Shown: positions 23,137 to 35,786 of the stretch, piece after piece
Layout: each line of letters opens with the position of its first letter
Position numbering within the stretch: position 1 is the stretch's first letter
Source of the DNA: Calycina herbarum
Lineage: Eukaryota > Ascomycota > Leotiomycetes > Helotiales > Pezizellaceae
DNA length: 64,000 nt
Reading direction: 5' to 3'
Assembly: GCA_001414485.1 (NCBI GenBank)
Contig: LLEY01000024.1
Coordinates: 248,001 to 312,000, forward strand
Notes under the pieces: model-generated
Seen by the model: the letters and a program-made list of their open reading frames with translations, nothing else
Database searches by the model: none
What the model was told of the DNA's origin: nothing
Position numbers and translations under genes: made by a program

Positions 23137-25593
23137 GGTGGAACGGTGTTGGTTTTACTACTGTATTCAAATTAGATGCTTCCCAGATTGCTGCTATAAG
23201 TATACGAACCGCTCGGGGTTAACTTACGATGGTTTTTGTCTTCAAGGGTCTAACTAGTGAGAAAAGGAGGTTGTGTTGTCGCGAGGCTTTATGAAGTTGA
23301 CTTTAGGTGGCTGTACGGTGGCGAAAGTTGGAGGCAGTGAAATCCTCGCTTAGTGATTGGCTGCGGGGTAATGCGTTTCGTAAATACCGCATTCCTTAAA
23401 CTCACGCATCGCACATCACAAGAGCATAATACGAAGGTGCCTACGATTTCCATCATCTTATGTATTTATCGCCACATATTCTCGTCTCTCGTTGTGTTCT
23501 CCTCTCTACCACCTACGGAGTATTCGAGTACCTCGGTCAGCCGTTTCAATCCGCCCCACTATCGTTATCGTCTTCGCGTCCTCTCGAACTTTTCCACCAA
23601 ATTCCAGGTTTCTTCTCTGCTGTTCAAAAGAGGGGGAAATGAAGAGGAATTGGGTCACTTTAGAAGGATCATGGTGCATTTTAGCTAAGCCTAATTTGGT
23701 TTCACCCCGCCACGTCCTTTCTCGAGTCTGTTTACATCCTCTCTCTAGTTAATCCACGATTTGACCATCACGAATTGATGCGTATTATTCACATACGGCT
23801 CTTGCTGGTGGTCTCTTCTCATGCTGGACAAGAAAATCCGCTGTGTAGACTTAATGCCAGTCTGTCCAATAAAAACCCCCACTTTTCTTACAATTGACAG
23901 GGGTGCTCTACTCTCCCCCCTTAAAATAAAATGTAAGCGCACGGCCGCTATGCCATACTAGATGTCAATGACTCTACTTTTTATCTAGGGGGGGAGGTAG
24001 GCTGTCCACATCATCTTTCTTTATTATATCAATCTTCTCTCCACAGAGATTATCATATTTTAAAGTTTTATGGCCCTCATGATTGGTGCACCGTCAGACG
24101 GTGTAATATTTTCCGACTTTTTGGTCCAAAACAGGCTCGCTTAGACCAGGGTGGCACGCGGGCAGGCTAGGTTTCCTGTGAGATGCCATTCAAGGTGCGG
24201 CTCAGGGAAAATATACCCAGTCCTTGGATCAAGTGAACCAATTGCTGTACCTTGTTCCCCTGCTTAAAAGGCTTCAAACTTGCCGCTGGGAAAATAACCC
24301 ACAAGGAATCCAATCCTTTTTGTGCAACCTCAAAGGTCCAGTGACCATTCAACTTTCACTTCATTGGTACATGATTTAGTGCTTTGCAGATCATCTCGTT
24401 TGCATTTCAAAATTTCTAGGGTCGAGCGGGAAACCCCCAGATTCTTCCCCCCTACCGTCTTGCTGTCAACATTCGATAAAAATAACTTGCACATTATTGG
24501 TTCTTCCGCTTCACGGGACGGTTTAAACCTTGTTTTCATTGGCAGCTTTGCTGGAGCCGTATCTTGCAAACATTTGTAGGCGGCGAGTTATCAGTAGCAC
24601 CAGAAACCCTGCCAACTGGAATTGCAATGAGACGGTAAAATGTATAAGAGGCATTGGAGGCCACACCGTGGCTGAACATCTTGGGTCTGATTTCAGCTCC
24701 CGTTTTTTCTCAGACATTCTTGCGTCACCTCAAACCAATACCCAATTATGACCGTCATGCTGGCCAATTGCCGCAATCCAAGGGGATGTGAGTATTGGTG
24801 CTCGTTTTTCCTTCTGGGTGTTTTCCTATCATTCATGAAGCACACCTAGAGGATACTAACAGTTGTGAAGGCTACTTCGGCCAAGGCGAAGGATGTACTG
24901 CTACGGGGGTCACTGTTGGAGTCACCGGCACAGGCTGCGCTTCTCCTACCGAGTCGAAGAAGAGTGATGGTGGACTACAAATACTTACACCAAAGGCGGA
25001 CAGATTATGGATTTCGGCTTTCATCTCACTGTTATTCTTGTTTTTGGTTCTTTGATGTCGTGCTGCCTCCGAGTATTCAGGAATATAGGAGACACCCCAG
25101 TGGACAAAATCTCATCAGGCTCCAGAGAAGAGTTTTGATTTCAATTTTCTCAAAGCCCGCGTTGTTATTATATACAATTATTCAATGATAATATTTGTGG
25201 TCCATACCAAGTATTTACAATTATACCTTGTAAAAATATGGCAGAGTAATGGGGTGAGTGAACCCCCGTGGGAAAAGAAAGACTTCGAAGGAGTAATCGA
25301 AGGATCGATCACCAAGGGGAAAAGGGACGAAAACCCGAAATTGGACTCAAGATAAGGAGCAAGCATAATGATGAACAGTGTAGTAAGTGTATTTTGTATA
25401 GAGGTGCACACAGCCTATCAACCAGCCTCCCCAAAATAACTCTCAACTAAAAATATCTCCAATCCTCGTCCGTGTATAATACAAGAAGTTTCATCATTAC
25501 AAAACATTATCATAAGTGTGTCACGATATTAGCATAATATACTTATCCTTCACCTCTCCCACATCTTTCCCCTCTCATTCTCCAATCCGTCAT
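23137..25593. other. Long intergenic region
   Basis: About 2.5 kb without a convincing gene. ORFs are short and lack motifs. It contains the promoter of the BTB gene at the left and the laccase 3' UTR at the right. No repeats or TIR elements were recognised by eye. Confidence 0.5.
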
Positions 25594-27465
25594 TTAGACT
25601 CCAGAATCGATGACCAAAGGAGCATTCTTAGCGGTATACGCGTTCCAGTTATCACAAGTCTGCTTCAAAACCATAGGAAGTTGCTTCTCGGTGATCCCCT
25701 TTGGCTGCTCAAGGAAACTGGCGTACAAGCCTCCGGAGATGTGCCAAGCAATGTGGCAATGGAATGGCCAGACACCTGGGTTATCAGATGCATATTGCAT
25801 GACGAAATGGCCATTCGCGCGGACCATTTGAACATCTCGGCGTTGTGGATTTGATGGGTTCACGACAGTGGTTCCATCCCAGTTTCCGGGTCCCTCGGAG
25901 AGAATCTGCATGTTGTGACCGTGCAAATGCATTGGGTGGGATGCTGGAGTTGGGTTGTTGACCACGACTCGGATTGTACTGTTGGTGCCAAAGTTGACAA
26001 CGTTCCATTCTTTGGGGTAGGAGAAATTTCCTGATTGAGCGAGAGGAAGGATAGGTTGGTTGAGGTTTGCGCGCATGGAGGTACCACCGAGTGTCCAAAG
26101 GAAACTCTTGGTCGCGTTGACGAAGAAGCCGATATCCATGTTGATAGTTGTGTCTGGAGTCTTCGCTGGGATTTTGTAGGTAGGGACAGTTTGAGTGAGA
26201 GCATCATTAGCGCAAGTTCCTGGGTCGAGGACATTCCAGGCGGTACTGCTTGGGGTTTTGTTGGTGTCTGCACTCTCATAGTAGATTGCGGCGAGGGCAT
26301 TTGGCTGTTTGGCAGCACTGCATGGGGTGGAAATGTTGGATCGCATCCAGAAAGCTGAGCTGGGCTCGTAGCTTGCTTTGACTAAAACATCTGCTCGTTG
26401 ACCAACACCAAGAGTTACAACATTTGTGGTATATGGCGTCTAAAAGAATCGTGTTAGCTGTGGAGAGATTGTAGATGAGAGATAACTTACAATTGGAACA
26501 AAGTCGTTAGAAATAACCGTCATGTTGTGGCCGTCAATGCTGAATCGTTGGAGAGCATCTGCACCACCGTTGATGATTCTGAGAAGATGGGTCTTGCCGG
26601 AAGTGAATTTGAATTTTGAAATTCCAGCTCCTTCAGTACATTTGGCTGTGTCACCCTGTGCTTTGGTGGAGCAATCAAAGTCCATCTTTCCGTTGATGAG
26701 GTTGTTGTCAGAAGCTGGACGAGGATTTCCGTTAGGTCCCATCACAGATTGGACGATCGAAAAGTACTCGGCGTGAAACCAATCAGCAAGCATAACAGGG
26801 CCGACATCAATATCCCAGGCGGCGTTCTTAGGACCGTGAACGATCAGAGGACCGAAAAGACCACCTGCAAGCTGAGCCGAAAAGTGCGAATGGTACCAAG
26901 TTGTGCCGTAAAGTTCCGCTCTGAAGGTATATGTGAAAGATGACCCTGGAGCAATTGGGCATTGTTGAACACCAGCCACACCATCATAAAATGGAGTATC
27001 GGTTTGTGAAAATCCGTGCCAGTGCATGGCAGTACCTTCGTCTGGGCCGGAAATTTGATTATGAACAGTTACTGAAATCATATCTCCCCAATTCGCTTCG
27101 ATGGGTGGTCCAGGAAATTGACCGTTGATGAGAACCACATTTTTTTGGTAACCGTCTGGTGCGATTTGACCGCGCTTGATGATGAAATCATAGCTTCGAG
27201 TCACACCTGTGAAAGGTGCACATTTGTAGGGGTTGTTCCCAGCGGCTGTGAGAGGGCCCCATGGAAAGCCATTTGGTAACGGATTGTTGGTAAGAAACGG
27301 AGGGAATGTTGGTGCCCCAACAGTTCCCCATTTTGATGCACTGGTACATATTAGAATGGATCATATACAAAGATAGAATAAAATCACTTACCCATTGGTC
27401 TGCTGTTGATTTAAAGACCCAATTATACCGAGCACACCGCTGAGTATTTGTCCAATTAAACCCAT
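25594..27465 (-). CDS. Laccase-type multicopper oxidase (secreted)
   Basis: Exons 27392-27465, 26491-27340 and 25594-26439 with two 51-bp introns give 589 residues. The N-terminus MGLIGQILSGVLGIIGSL is a hydrophobic signal-like segment. The four copper-binding signatures are present: HWHG, YHSHF, HPMHLHGH and HCHIAWHISGGL. With a Leu ten residues after the type-1 Cys (the HCHIAWHISGGL series), it fits the ascomycete laccase layout. The protein ends IDSGV, resembling the C-terminal DSGL/DSGV plug of mature ascomycete laccases. Laccases oxidise phenols with O2, in pigment, lignin or detoxification chemistry. The particular role cannot be told; no melanin cluster genes are adjacent. Confidence 0.93.
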
Positions 27466-29848
27466 GATGAGCTGTGAAAGTGAGTGACCGGTAAGATAAA
27501 TTAATAAGATAGAGCGAAGACTGCCAACGGCAAAGGAATGTCTGGTTGATGGAGAAAGAATGAGGGGGATACGAAAGGAGTTATATAGATAACAAACCCT
27601 ACTGACAATCGAATTGTGACAAGACACCAAGAGTCTCCATGTCAGTGAGCTGGTAGGAACAAGCCGAACTGGGTCTTACATTAAGGATCTATGATTGGAC
27701 TTGCCACTGTTGATCCCTCCAAAGGAAGAAAGGCGCCCAAGCTGCAAATCCAAGGGGTTCCGCATTGGGAGATGCGGCTGATGGTAGTGCATCAGATAGG
27801 CCCAAGTTTTGTGGCTGCCAACGTGGGATAGTCCTTCCGAAAAGACCTGTAAACAAAAATAGGAGAAATACATGCGCCTGAATGCAGCTGAGCAAAAAGA
27901 AATTTGGCAATAACGAGCTAAGGGTTGTCGTTGGAGATGTCTCGAAGCAAGCGAAGCCATGGCCCGGAAGTCCGCACGTCAAAGCTTGGCTAGCCAAAGG
28001 TTGTCTTTTGAGCTACGCCACGACCTTGGGTAACACGGCCCGAACTCTTGGAAATTTGATGTACGCAGACCAGGTCCACCCGACTGGGAACTGACTACAT
28101 AACGAAACCTACTAGGCAAAGGCCCAAGAGGCTGATTTTTGGTCATAGTTGGACTCGCACATAAAACACGGAGCTGGAAGTGAGAGATCAAGAAGAGAAA
28201 CATTGCCAAAAAAATAAAAATATTGGGAAAGGGTTCCCCGTTCTTTTCCCAGAAAACCATCATTGGAAGTCATATACACATGATTCGTAGAGAAACAAGA
28301 CCGATGTCACACAAGACCTATATCCTTTGTCTCCTGTATGCAGTCTGCAGTCTGCACGACTGTTGAAAAAGGGAAGCAATAGGAAGGGATCGACCCATTG
28401 ATTATAGAGAAATAAGCCACCTCACTCGCAAGCTCCCTTCGGAAACTCGAGAGATCAGCTATTGTGAGTGTACCTCCCTCACTTGAAGGGCGGAATTGAT
28501 TTCACGGAGACTGAGATATCCGTGAAGGAGTGCAATTGACCTCTTCAGGGGTTGACAAAAGAAAATATTTTTCTAGGGGAAACTATAGATTCAAGAAGGA
28601 ACAAAGTCAATGACAACAATAAGAAAAACGCAGGCGCCTGGCTGCGGCAAGAGTAAGGGGTGAAATGCCCCAAAAAGCACAGGACAGGTTTGGTGAGACT
28701 CGAGCAACTTCTCGCTATCACAATAAGGGGAAGTACAGAATTTACGGCCTAGGTCCAACTACAATGTACTTTCTGTGCTTGTCGTCTGTGGTAGGGTATG
28801 TTCTTCAGACGGAAAATCTTTGTCTATTTTAAGTTCGGGACTTTTTTCTTATGACAAGTGACAGGAGATTTGATCGGAGGCCCAGGAGGACGCTTAAAAG
28901 AAAGCTCCGGATGTAGAAGAACTAGAGCGATTCTAGTGAGTAGTTCGTGCTGAATGATCTTGCGATCGTACACTAACCTTCAAGCTAGAGTACGATCAAG
29001 AACACTCGATCGATCATCTTTTTAGGTTTTTGTGAGAACCAACAATATACATTTGACAGTACGAGTCCACTGCCGATTGCGTTTAATTAATGAATGGATG
29101 TGCTTTTTCTATTGTGCCCCAAGGGATAACGAGAATAATGCGATTCATTCGAAGGTTGTGTGGCGCTGTGGCGGGCCTTCCCGTAGTTCGTCGCACGAAG
29201 TGCGGATGTAAATTAAGCATGGAGAGTATGTGCGTCTCGGTACGAAGGATGACCATCTGATCCCTATGACTTCTGCTGGTGCGTTTCAGGAAACAACTTC
29301 AAATACGTGCAGACTCCCATAAATGTCTTGTTGAGAGCGAACTGATCCAGACCGAGTCTGCGAGCTTCCCGACTTACTAATGATTAGTCTTTCTTGTAAG
29401 TAAACAGGCTTTATTCGACATTCGTGTTGCCACAAACTTGGGGGAAGTCACAAGCCGCGGCTTCCCAAGAATCCATTTCTCCTCGGACACCACCGTCGAA
29501 CTCAACCCCATCAACGAAAACCCAAGACAAGACAAGTTGAACCCCCATTCTCGTTGCGTCCGTTTCCTTGTCTGGAGCTCCTGTGGTAATATCGTATGGT
29601 ACACTCTCACGCGATGTGGAAACTCCTGAAGATTGCCGGGTAAACTCCTATTGCATATAAATGTAGAAACACGTTCTCTTCATGGGGTATATTGTTCGTT
29701 GTTGGTACACGGATGATCTCCAGAGGCCTGTCCTTTGAAGTCGCCGAAAGGAAAACACGACATCATGGCCGCTGCATTATGTACACTTGACGCCATTTTG
29801 TCCTGACCTCACCCTTCTTACGCCATCCTTTTCATAAATGTGGTGATT
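27466..29848. other. Long intergenic region, laccase promoter side
   Basis: About 2.4 kb without a supported gene. The first several hundred bases right of 27465 are the laccase promoter and leader. An imperfect inverted repeat lies near 28957-29002 (GCGATCGTAC with GTACGATC arms). No other structure seen. Confidence 0.5.
28957..29002. repeat. Small inverted repeat
   Basis: Arms GATCTTGCGATCGTAC and GTACGATCAAGA pair with one bulge around a loop of about 16 nt. There is no gene next to it. It may be chance or a degenerate element end. Confidence 0.4.
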
Positions 29849-30395
29849 TTACTGCGACCTTGGTTGCCGGTAAGGCTGCCGTGGCATAACCAGTGGGCGG
29901 CGCTGTGCTCGAGCAAAAGCTTCAATTGCTTGTTTGGATGTGGTGTCTGTTCGAATCGTGCTTCCAATGGCCATGAAGAATCTGTGGTCAAGTCAGTTAC
30001 GCTCTGAAGTGGAACTGCATGATCATTTACCCAAAAGTAGCTCCCGAACCCGCCATATATTGCCCTAAAGATCTCAAGACTCCATTTGGACCGGCTCCGT
30101 ATCGCATAATGTTGACGGAACCTGGGCAAGTGAGTTAGAAAAAGTCTGGTGAGGGTTTGTAAAACGTACCAAAAATGAATCCAATGATCACACCAACCGC
30201 TAATCATTATCAGCCCACTGAGATATTTAAGTGAGTATTATTTAGGTGGTGTTCTTACTGCCGCCCATCATTGCGCCCATCTTAACTGTAAACTTGTCAG
30301 TAGATGCAACTGGGGGGTTTTGCACTGCTCCCCCACAACCTACACTTGTCTGTGGTGGATGGACCACCCATATTGGCTCCAACAGGGACTGGCAT
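29849..30395 (-). CDS. mgr2: TIM23 translocase subunit Mgr2/ROMO1
   Basis: Exons 30259-30292, 30170-30199, 30031-30121 and 29849-29981 join in phase. The product reads VKMGAMMGGTVGVIIGFIFG, then VNIMRYGAGPNGVLRSLGQY, then GSGATFGFFMAIGSTIRTD, which is the Mgr2/ROMO1 signature: two glycine-zipper membrane helices. Mgr2 is the inner-membrane gatekeeper of TIM23 presequence import. The third exon counted from the start is only 30 bp. The first exon (MPVPVGANMGGPSTTDK from 30395) is clear, but its junction to 30292 is not: no GT donor gives the expected DKF in frame, so the N-terminal join is unresolved. The C-terminal tail is rich in Arg/Pro. About 930 bp divergent from the FHA gene. Confidence 0.85.
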
Positions 30396-31324
30396 TTTGA
30401 TAGATGGAGTTGAGTGTTTGTTGGAGTGGTTTGTGGTTGTTATGTTGGCTGAACTGAACTGAAATAAACCGATTACTTCAAGATGGAGTTTAGACGTACA
30501 GCCTTGCGGCAAAAGAGCGGAGTAGCTTGAAAAACGGTCGCTGCCTTGGATTTGAGGCGACGAAATCGGAAAGGAGCACGTGGGCTGCGAAAAGGGAAAG
30601 GGTACCTGCGTTATCAACGTTTGCTCAACGTTTGCTTGCTGTAAGAATGATGCTGAATGATGTGTATGCGAAAGCCCCTTGGCCCGGTTAATTGAAAGGA
30701 TCAGAAATGCCCAAAACCACCTTCAAATCCAAAACTAGACGTCCTGATAGTCACGGGACTTAGCCTCTTCCGACTCCATCGCTTGACCTCAAAGCGGCTT
30801 GTGATAGGTTGAAGAGCGACATCGCGTACCGTGAGACGTTCAAACTTTAACAAAGGGCCTCTCCTTTTCCACCCCCTTCAACGACTGCCTATCCATTCCA
30901 CACCACCTGCACTGAAGGCCTCGAGGTTAGTCTCTTCGATCTTACCTCTTCCACCTCCACTGCCGAACTCCCAGCCCAAGCGCTGTCAGACTTGCACCGT
31001 CTCGACGCCAGGCGTGTATTCGGCGCTTGCCGCCCCCTCACCCATCAGCTAAAGTTGTTGGAGGAACACAGCTAACCCGCGCAACACAACAGTTCGATAT
31101 CGATATCAACTCGCATACGTCGCCCAAGCCAGAGGATACATTGGTCAACACCGCACACATTTGCGGGAATCTCAACCCTACAGACGTGGTATTGGGACGA
31201 AGCGCGATCCAGCTTGTCCGAGGGCGGCCTGGGCTTTGCGTGACCAACATTCCATCTTCCCGCTTCCATCGCCATCATCAATAACCTCGCCCACACAAAG
31301 TCTTTTGGCAGGTAAACCTCGCAG
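30396..31324. promoter_or_regulatory. Divergent promoter region mgr2 / FHA gene
   Basis: 929 bp between divergent starts. The portion from about 30830 is pyrimidine-rich and likely the 5' leader of the FHA gene, perhaps with an untranslated intron. No factor site assigned. Confidence 0.45.
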
Positions 31325-33686
31325 ATGACGGCAGTGGCGAACCCGCCGAGTTTCCCATCGACCAGCAGGTCACCATGGGGTGCTAGTGTAGGCCAAGGAG
31401 GACTCAATCCAATGAATAATATGAATGCCATGAGCAGCGACGAGGTCGCACGCATGTTCATGCCACGTAAAAGCGCTCAGCGTGCCAACTCTTCTTCATC
31501 GATAAACTCGACTTCTTCCGCCTCCTCGACTTCCTCTACCTCCACAATCGGCCCATCTGCGCCTTCAACAAATGGCGTACCCATGACCCCGAGCGACAAT
31601 TCTTGGGGAACAGCTGCAGCACGAAAAAAACCACAACGAGCCGGGCCCTGGCCAACGAGTAAAGCTGAAGCCATCTCCGGAGTATCTACAGCACGTCCTC
31701 AGTCGATATTAGCGACAAATGGCCCATCCGCAACCTCCTCCATGACTTCAATCCATCAACCAGCACCAACATTACCCTCGCAACAGGTCCTTCAAAACCC
31801 CTCCCAACAACTGAATGGCGCAAGGCCAGCTGCTCAACCAGTCGGGGAGGGCAATCCCGTACTGTACCTTCTGGCTATGAATGGCACATTTGAAAGGAAA
31901 ACGATATCGGTACCATATTACCCTGATAGTCTTAGGATAGGACGGCAAACCAATGCGAAAACCGTGCCAACACCAGCCAATGGATTTTTTGACTCGAAGG
32001 TGCTTTCAAGGCAACATGCGGAAATATGGGCGGATCGGAGTGGAAAGGTTTATATTCGAGATGTAAAATCGTCCAATGGAACGTTTGTGAACGGGGCACG
32101 ATTGTCAGCAGAGAACCGAGACTCGGAACCACACGAGTTGGCAACTCAGGATCACTTGGAGCTTGGAATTGATATCGTTAGCGAAGACCAAAAGACAGTG
32201 GTTCACCACAAGGTTGCGGCCAAGGTGGAGCACGCTGGCTTCCTCGGAGCAACGAACAATGTCCTGGATATGAATTTTGGGGATCTAGATCCAGCCAATG
32301 GTGCAATGATGGTTCCTTCACAGGGTTCCATGCAAATGAGGGGCCGGTCGAGCAGTCAGGGATCTGTGGGTAGTAATGGGCGTATGGGGCCACCTGCAAG
32401 CGCTGCAGGAAGCCAAATGAGCGCCATAAGTCAGCAAAGGCCTATGAACTTCTGGCTCACCCCTGTTACTACTGAACAGATTGTAAAACGGCTTACGGTA
32501 AGTCCAAATTCGCTATTGACTTTGAGCTTTTTTCTAATTATGTCTTCAATAGCATGAAATGAGGGTTGCAAGGTCACAAACCAATGATCTTGGAAGAGCA
32601 GACAATTTTCTGGGATCCTTGGTGACCAAGCATGATATCAAGGAAGTTGAAAAGCAGGCCGCCTTGGAACCAACGAAGCCCCAGCAATCCAACGGTGGCT
32701 CGCTGCCCTTTAGAGATGCAAAGCCTCGATTTTCTGACCCGCCAGCACCACCACCTCAACAGCCTCTTCCAGAAAAACCTGATGTCACTCGTCCCCATGG
32801 CTTCGAGCCTACTTCGCCGTCTCTAAAAAGGACAAACACAGAACGTCCTCGATCAGTCCCCAATGTATCTCCCATAAGGCAAGAGTCCTCGAGTCAAATT
32901 ATCTCACTCATCGAAGCTCTAGCATCAGCTAAAAAGGAAATCGATACTCAGAGCGCACGAATGCGTGACTTGGAGGAAATGTTGTTAAAGGAAAGACAGG
33001 CGCGAGAGTTGGCTGAAGAGCTGGCAAAACGCTTGGAATCGCAGTCTGATACCAAAGTTAATGGCCATATCCAAGCAGGGGAGATTCCAATTGCTGAAAA
33101 AGCACTCGAGCCAGGCGTCGAAACTGCAGTGGACGAAGAAGAGGCCTCAAAGAGTCTACCAAATGGCAAGGTGGTGGACGCCAACGCAATCTCCGAATCT
33201 ACTTTGTTGTTGGAAAAGCGATTAGAGACCATGCTAGGCGATATGCAAGTGATGAAAGAGCAAATGGATTCATTCAAACTTCGGGCTGAAACAGCTGAGC
33301 TGGAACGAGATGCCGACCGGAAGACTCTCAGCGAAATGGTGCAGAAGATCAGAGCCGACGAGGCGTCCAGTCTCTTGGCCTCGAAAGAGCGTGCCCCAGC
33401 AGCCCCGGAAAAAATTGCCTCCAACGAAGTTTTGAATGGCAAGCACGAAGAACCAAAACCTCTTTCGCACTTACTTCAAAAGAGTATCTTAACGAACGGA
33501 CATGCTATTGCTACAGGGGAGAGTTCCAAACTCAGCAAAGCAGCCGTCACCACACTATCGAGACCTCCTGGCGATCCACTGATTTATCACGCAACGCCAT
33601 ACGCTTCAATGATTGGAGTTGTTCTACTTGGAATGGGTTTAATGGCGTATATGAATGGATGGCAGCCACCAAAAGTCGATCGATGA
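31325..33686 (+). CDS. pro45: FHA-domain, tail-anchored STRIPAK protein (PRO45/HAM-4/SLMAP type)
   Basis: Exons 31325-32497 and 32553-33686 (intron 55 bp) give 768 residues. The first 170 are Ser/Thr/Pro/Asn-rich. An FHA domain spans about 185-290: LRIGRQTN, SRQHAEIWAD and SSNGTFVNG are the phosphothreonine-binding loops. Coiled-coil segments follow at about 500-560 and 630-690. A single C-terminal membrane helix (MIGVVLLGMGLMAYMNGW) with a short tail is a tail anchor. This order (FHA, coiled coils, tail anchor) is that of SLMAP and its fungal orthologs PRO45 and HAM-4, STRIPAK subunits at nuclear envelope, ER and mitochondria needed for hyphal fusion and fruiting. The ortholog call rests on architecture and motif similarity. 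Confidence 0.88.
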
Positions 33687-34299
33687 AACTTTCTCTCTTT
33701 TACACTACACAATCTTTTAATGTCACCTATGGTTGTCAAGCGTTTCGAGCACATACTTTTACTTTCTTTTGTCTGTTCTTCTTACCATGATGTAGTAACT
33801 CTGCACACGGCGTTTTATGGTGCGTACAGCATGGATTAAGCAGCATTATAGCACTGCTTTTCCACAGCGGGCGGTTATATGGGTTTGGGGTTGGGGCAAC
33901 ATTGTGAACTACTTTTCCCCCACAATTGGATGGGGATTGTTTTTTCCTTGCACTTCTTCGTTGGTTGGATTGAGGTGGACTGCTGTGACAAATCAGCCAA
34001 GCTGCATGGATGAGCGTGGTGGAGTTGAGAAATCAAATGGAATTGATTGATGAGCGCTTTTATTGAGTATGCTTTTACGGGTCGACTCAAGTTCAAGTAG
34101 AGACACAAATCGTGTAGTGTGAGATAGTTTTGTTTATATACGTAGCGGGAATTGGGGATGGATAGGGCTCAATGGAATGATTGTACACCAGGCTTGTAGC
34201 ATAGCCAAAGTTTTCGTATTTCCTGTTGTACTGCACCTTTCTTAGAAGTCATTCCTTTAAAACTGATAATTTCTAGGTCCTGGGGGAGTGGTAAATTCA

Positions 34300-34545
34300 A
34301 CGGCCTGGTCTCCCGCGCCGTGAGGTCGGGGGTCTAGATCATGGTCGTTCCAAGGTCGTTCCTCCCCTGCCTAACCCTCGACTTTTCGCTCGACCACAAA
34401 GCAGACGAAACTCGACGTCACTCCTCCCTCGAGAAGTCCAGAAGGGAAGGCACGACCTAGTAGCCCCCCTCTCCTTTCCCCTTCTACCTAGGTATGCATT
34501 GACTCGCCGTCTGAAAACGCATCGTCGGGGCCAGGTCAATTTTTC
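34300..34545 (+). repeat. GC-rich dispersed repeat, copy B
   Basis: Shares ordered blocks with 16640-17020: GTCGTTCC, GAGAAG, AGAAGGGAAGGCAC, a C-rich stretch with CTCCTTTCC, and GTC-GAAAACG-CGTCGGGG. Diverged, no coding capacity. Confidence 0.5.
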
Positions 34546-34832
34546 ATAAGCAATCTCCTCCGCCACTGCCTATTCATTGGAACCCTTGTTCTTGCTTGCG
34601 GGGAAGTACTGAGAAAAATCCGAAGAACCAGCCTTGCTAAACGGCCACTTGCAGATCTTGGTGGTACTAGGTACTCTGTACTTATTTGGCAGGTCCCCTT
34701 CATCACTAGGAGGATGTGGTTAAAGAATTTCGATTTCGTATTGTACGAACGATTCAAAAGACCGAAAAGGTTCGAGACTAACTCGTACTTTATCTTGTAC
34801 TGTGCGAACTGTTCGTAGGTTTGAATTACGAG

Positions 34833-35183
34833 CAGCGTATTAACAAACTACTCAACTACTCGAGTACTACTCGAGTAGTCGTGAGTAGAGTAGTCTATAT
34901 ATAGTAGTAAAAAGTTCTACTTTTAGTAGTAAAAAATAAGATATACTTGAAAACTAGGTAAGAAATTAACAACTCTTACTTCTCCTCTCTCTTTCTCTTT
35001 TAGAAAGTCTCCATAATTTCCGACCCTATAACTATACGCTGATATTAGGCCCGAGTCACCCGACCGTCGGTCCGAATCGGCCCGTACTACTGGGGTACTA
35101 CTTGAGTAGTAGTACTTAAAATCCCTTGAGTAGAGTAGAGTAGCGGTCTCTACTCTACTCTACTCTACTCATTTAATACGCTG
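34833..35183 (+). mobile_element. hAT-like MITE with perfect 8-bp target duplication
   Basis: 351 bp with perfect 11-bp terminal inverted repeats CAGCGTATTAA / TTAATACGCTG. It is flanked by the direct repeat ATTACGAG at 34825-34832 and 35184-35191. CAG-starting TIRs with 8-bp duplications are typical of hAT elements. Sub-terminal GAGTAGAGTAG arrays face each other at both ends. It has no coding sequence, so it is non-autonomous. Related copies: 54116-54920, 55160-55468, 57516-57920. Confidence 0.85.
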
Positions 35184-35786
35184 ATTACGAGCACCATTCT
35201 GCCACCGCTCACCTTTTATTTTCTTTTCGATGCGAGGATTGGAGATCATGGAGGAATAGGAACCCAGTATTATAGAAATTATGATTTTCTGGGCTTCCTT
35301 GCATGACGTTTTTGCCTCTCTTCGGCTATTATATAATTATGAAGGATTTGCTGGTTTGCGGAGGGGTAGTTAGTTCTCATGCGTTTGAAAAGACGCAGAT
35401 AGGGAAAACACCTGGAAAGATGGTAACCGGTTACCTACCCTGCGAGAAAGAAAAGGGACTTGGTGGTTTTAATTTTCTTGGCTTTGATTGAAGGACCGGT
35501 GGCGGGTGGTTTTGGTGAGGATGGCAAGGTACGACTTGGTGCTAGTGACTCCCAACGGGGGAAGGAGCACCCACCTGCACTTCAACCACTTCAACTCGAC
35601 AACCACTCTGGGCGATGAGACGCGCCAAAATATTAACGCGTCGAGTTTCCCTGACCGACCTCGAACGTTGAGGTGCAAAAATTGAGGTTATTCCCAACTT
35701 GAGCACCCTTCTTTCACGTCAAGCACGCTATCAATTCCACCCTGAAGGAAGCTGTTGGTGGAGAATACTCTACCCTTGATGTCAAA

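Larger units (their letters stand above)
33687..35786. other. Repeat-bearing intergenic region
   Basis: No gene. It contains the GC-rich dispersed repeat copy B (about 34300-34545) and a hAT-like MITE (34833-35183). Confidence 0.6.

Noticed and set aside
24865..25188. 107-codon ORF in the region before the laccase gene
   Set aside because: No motif, no intron links to other frames, and atypical codon pattern compared with neighbouring genes.
28957..29002. Hairpin as a possible structured RNA
   Set aside because: Isolated short stem with a bulge, no promoter, and no second copy seen in the window.
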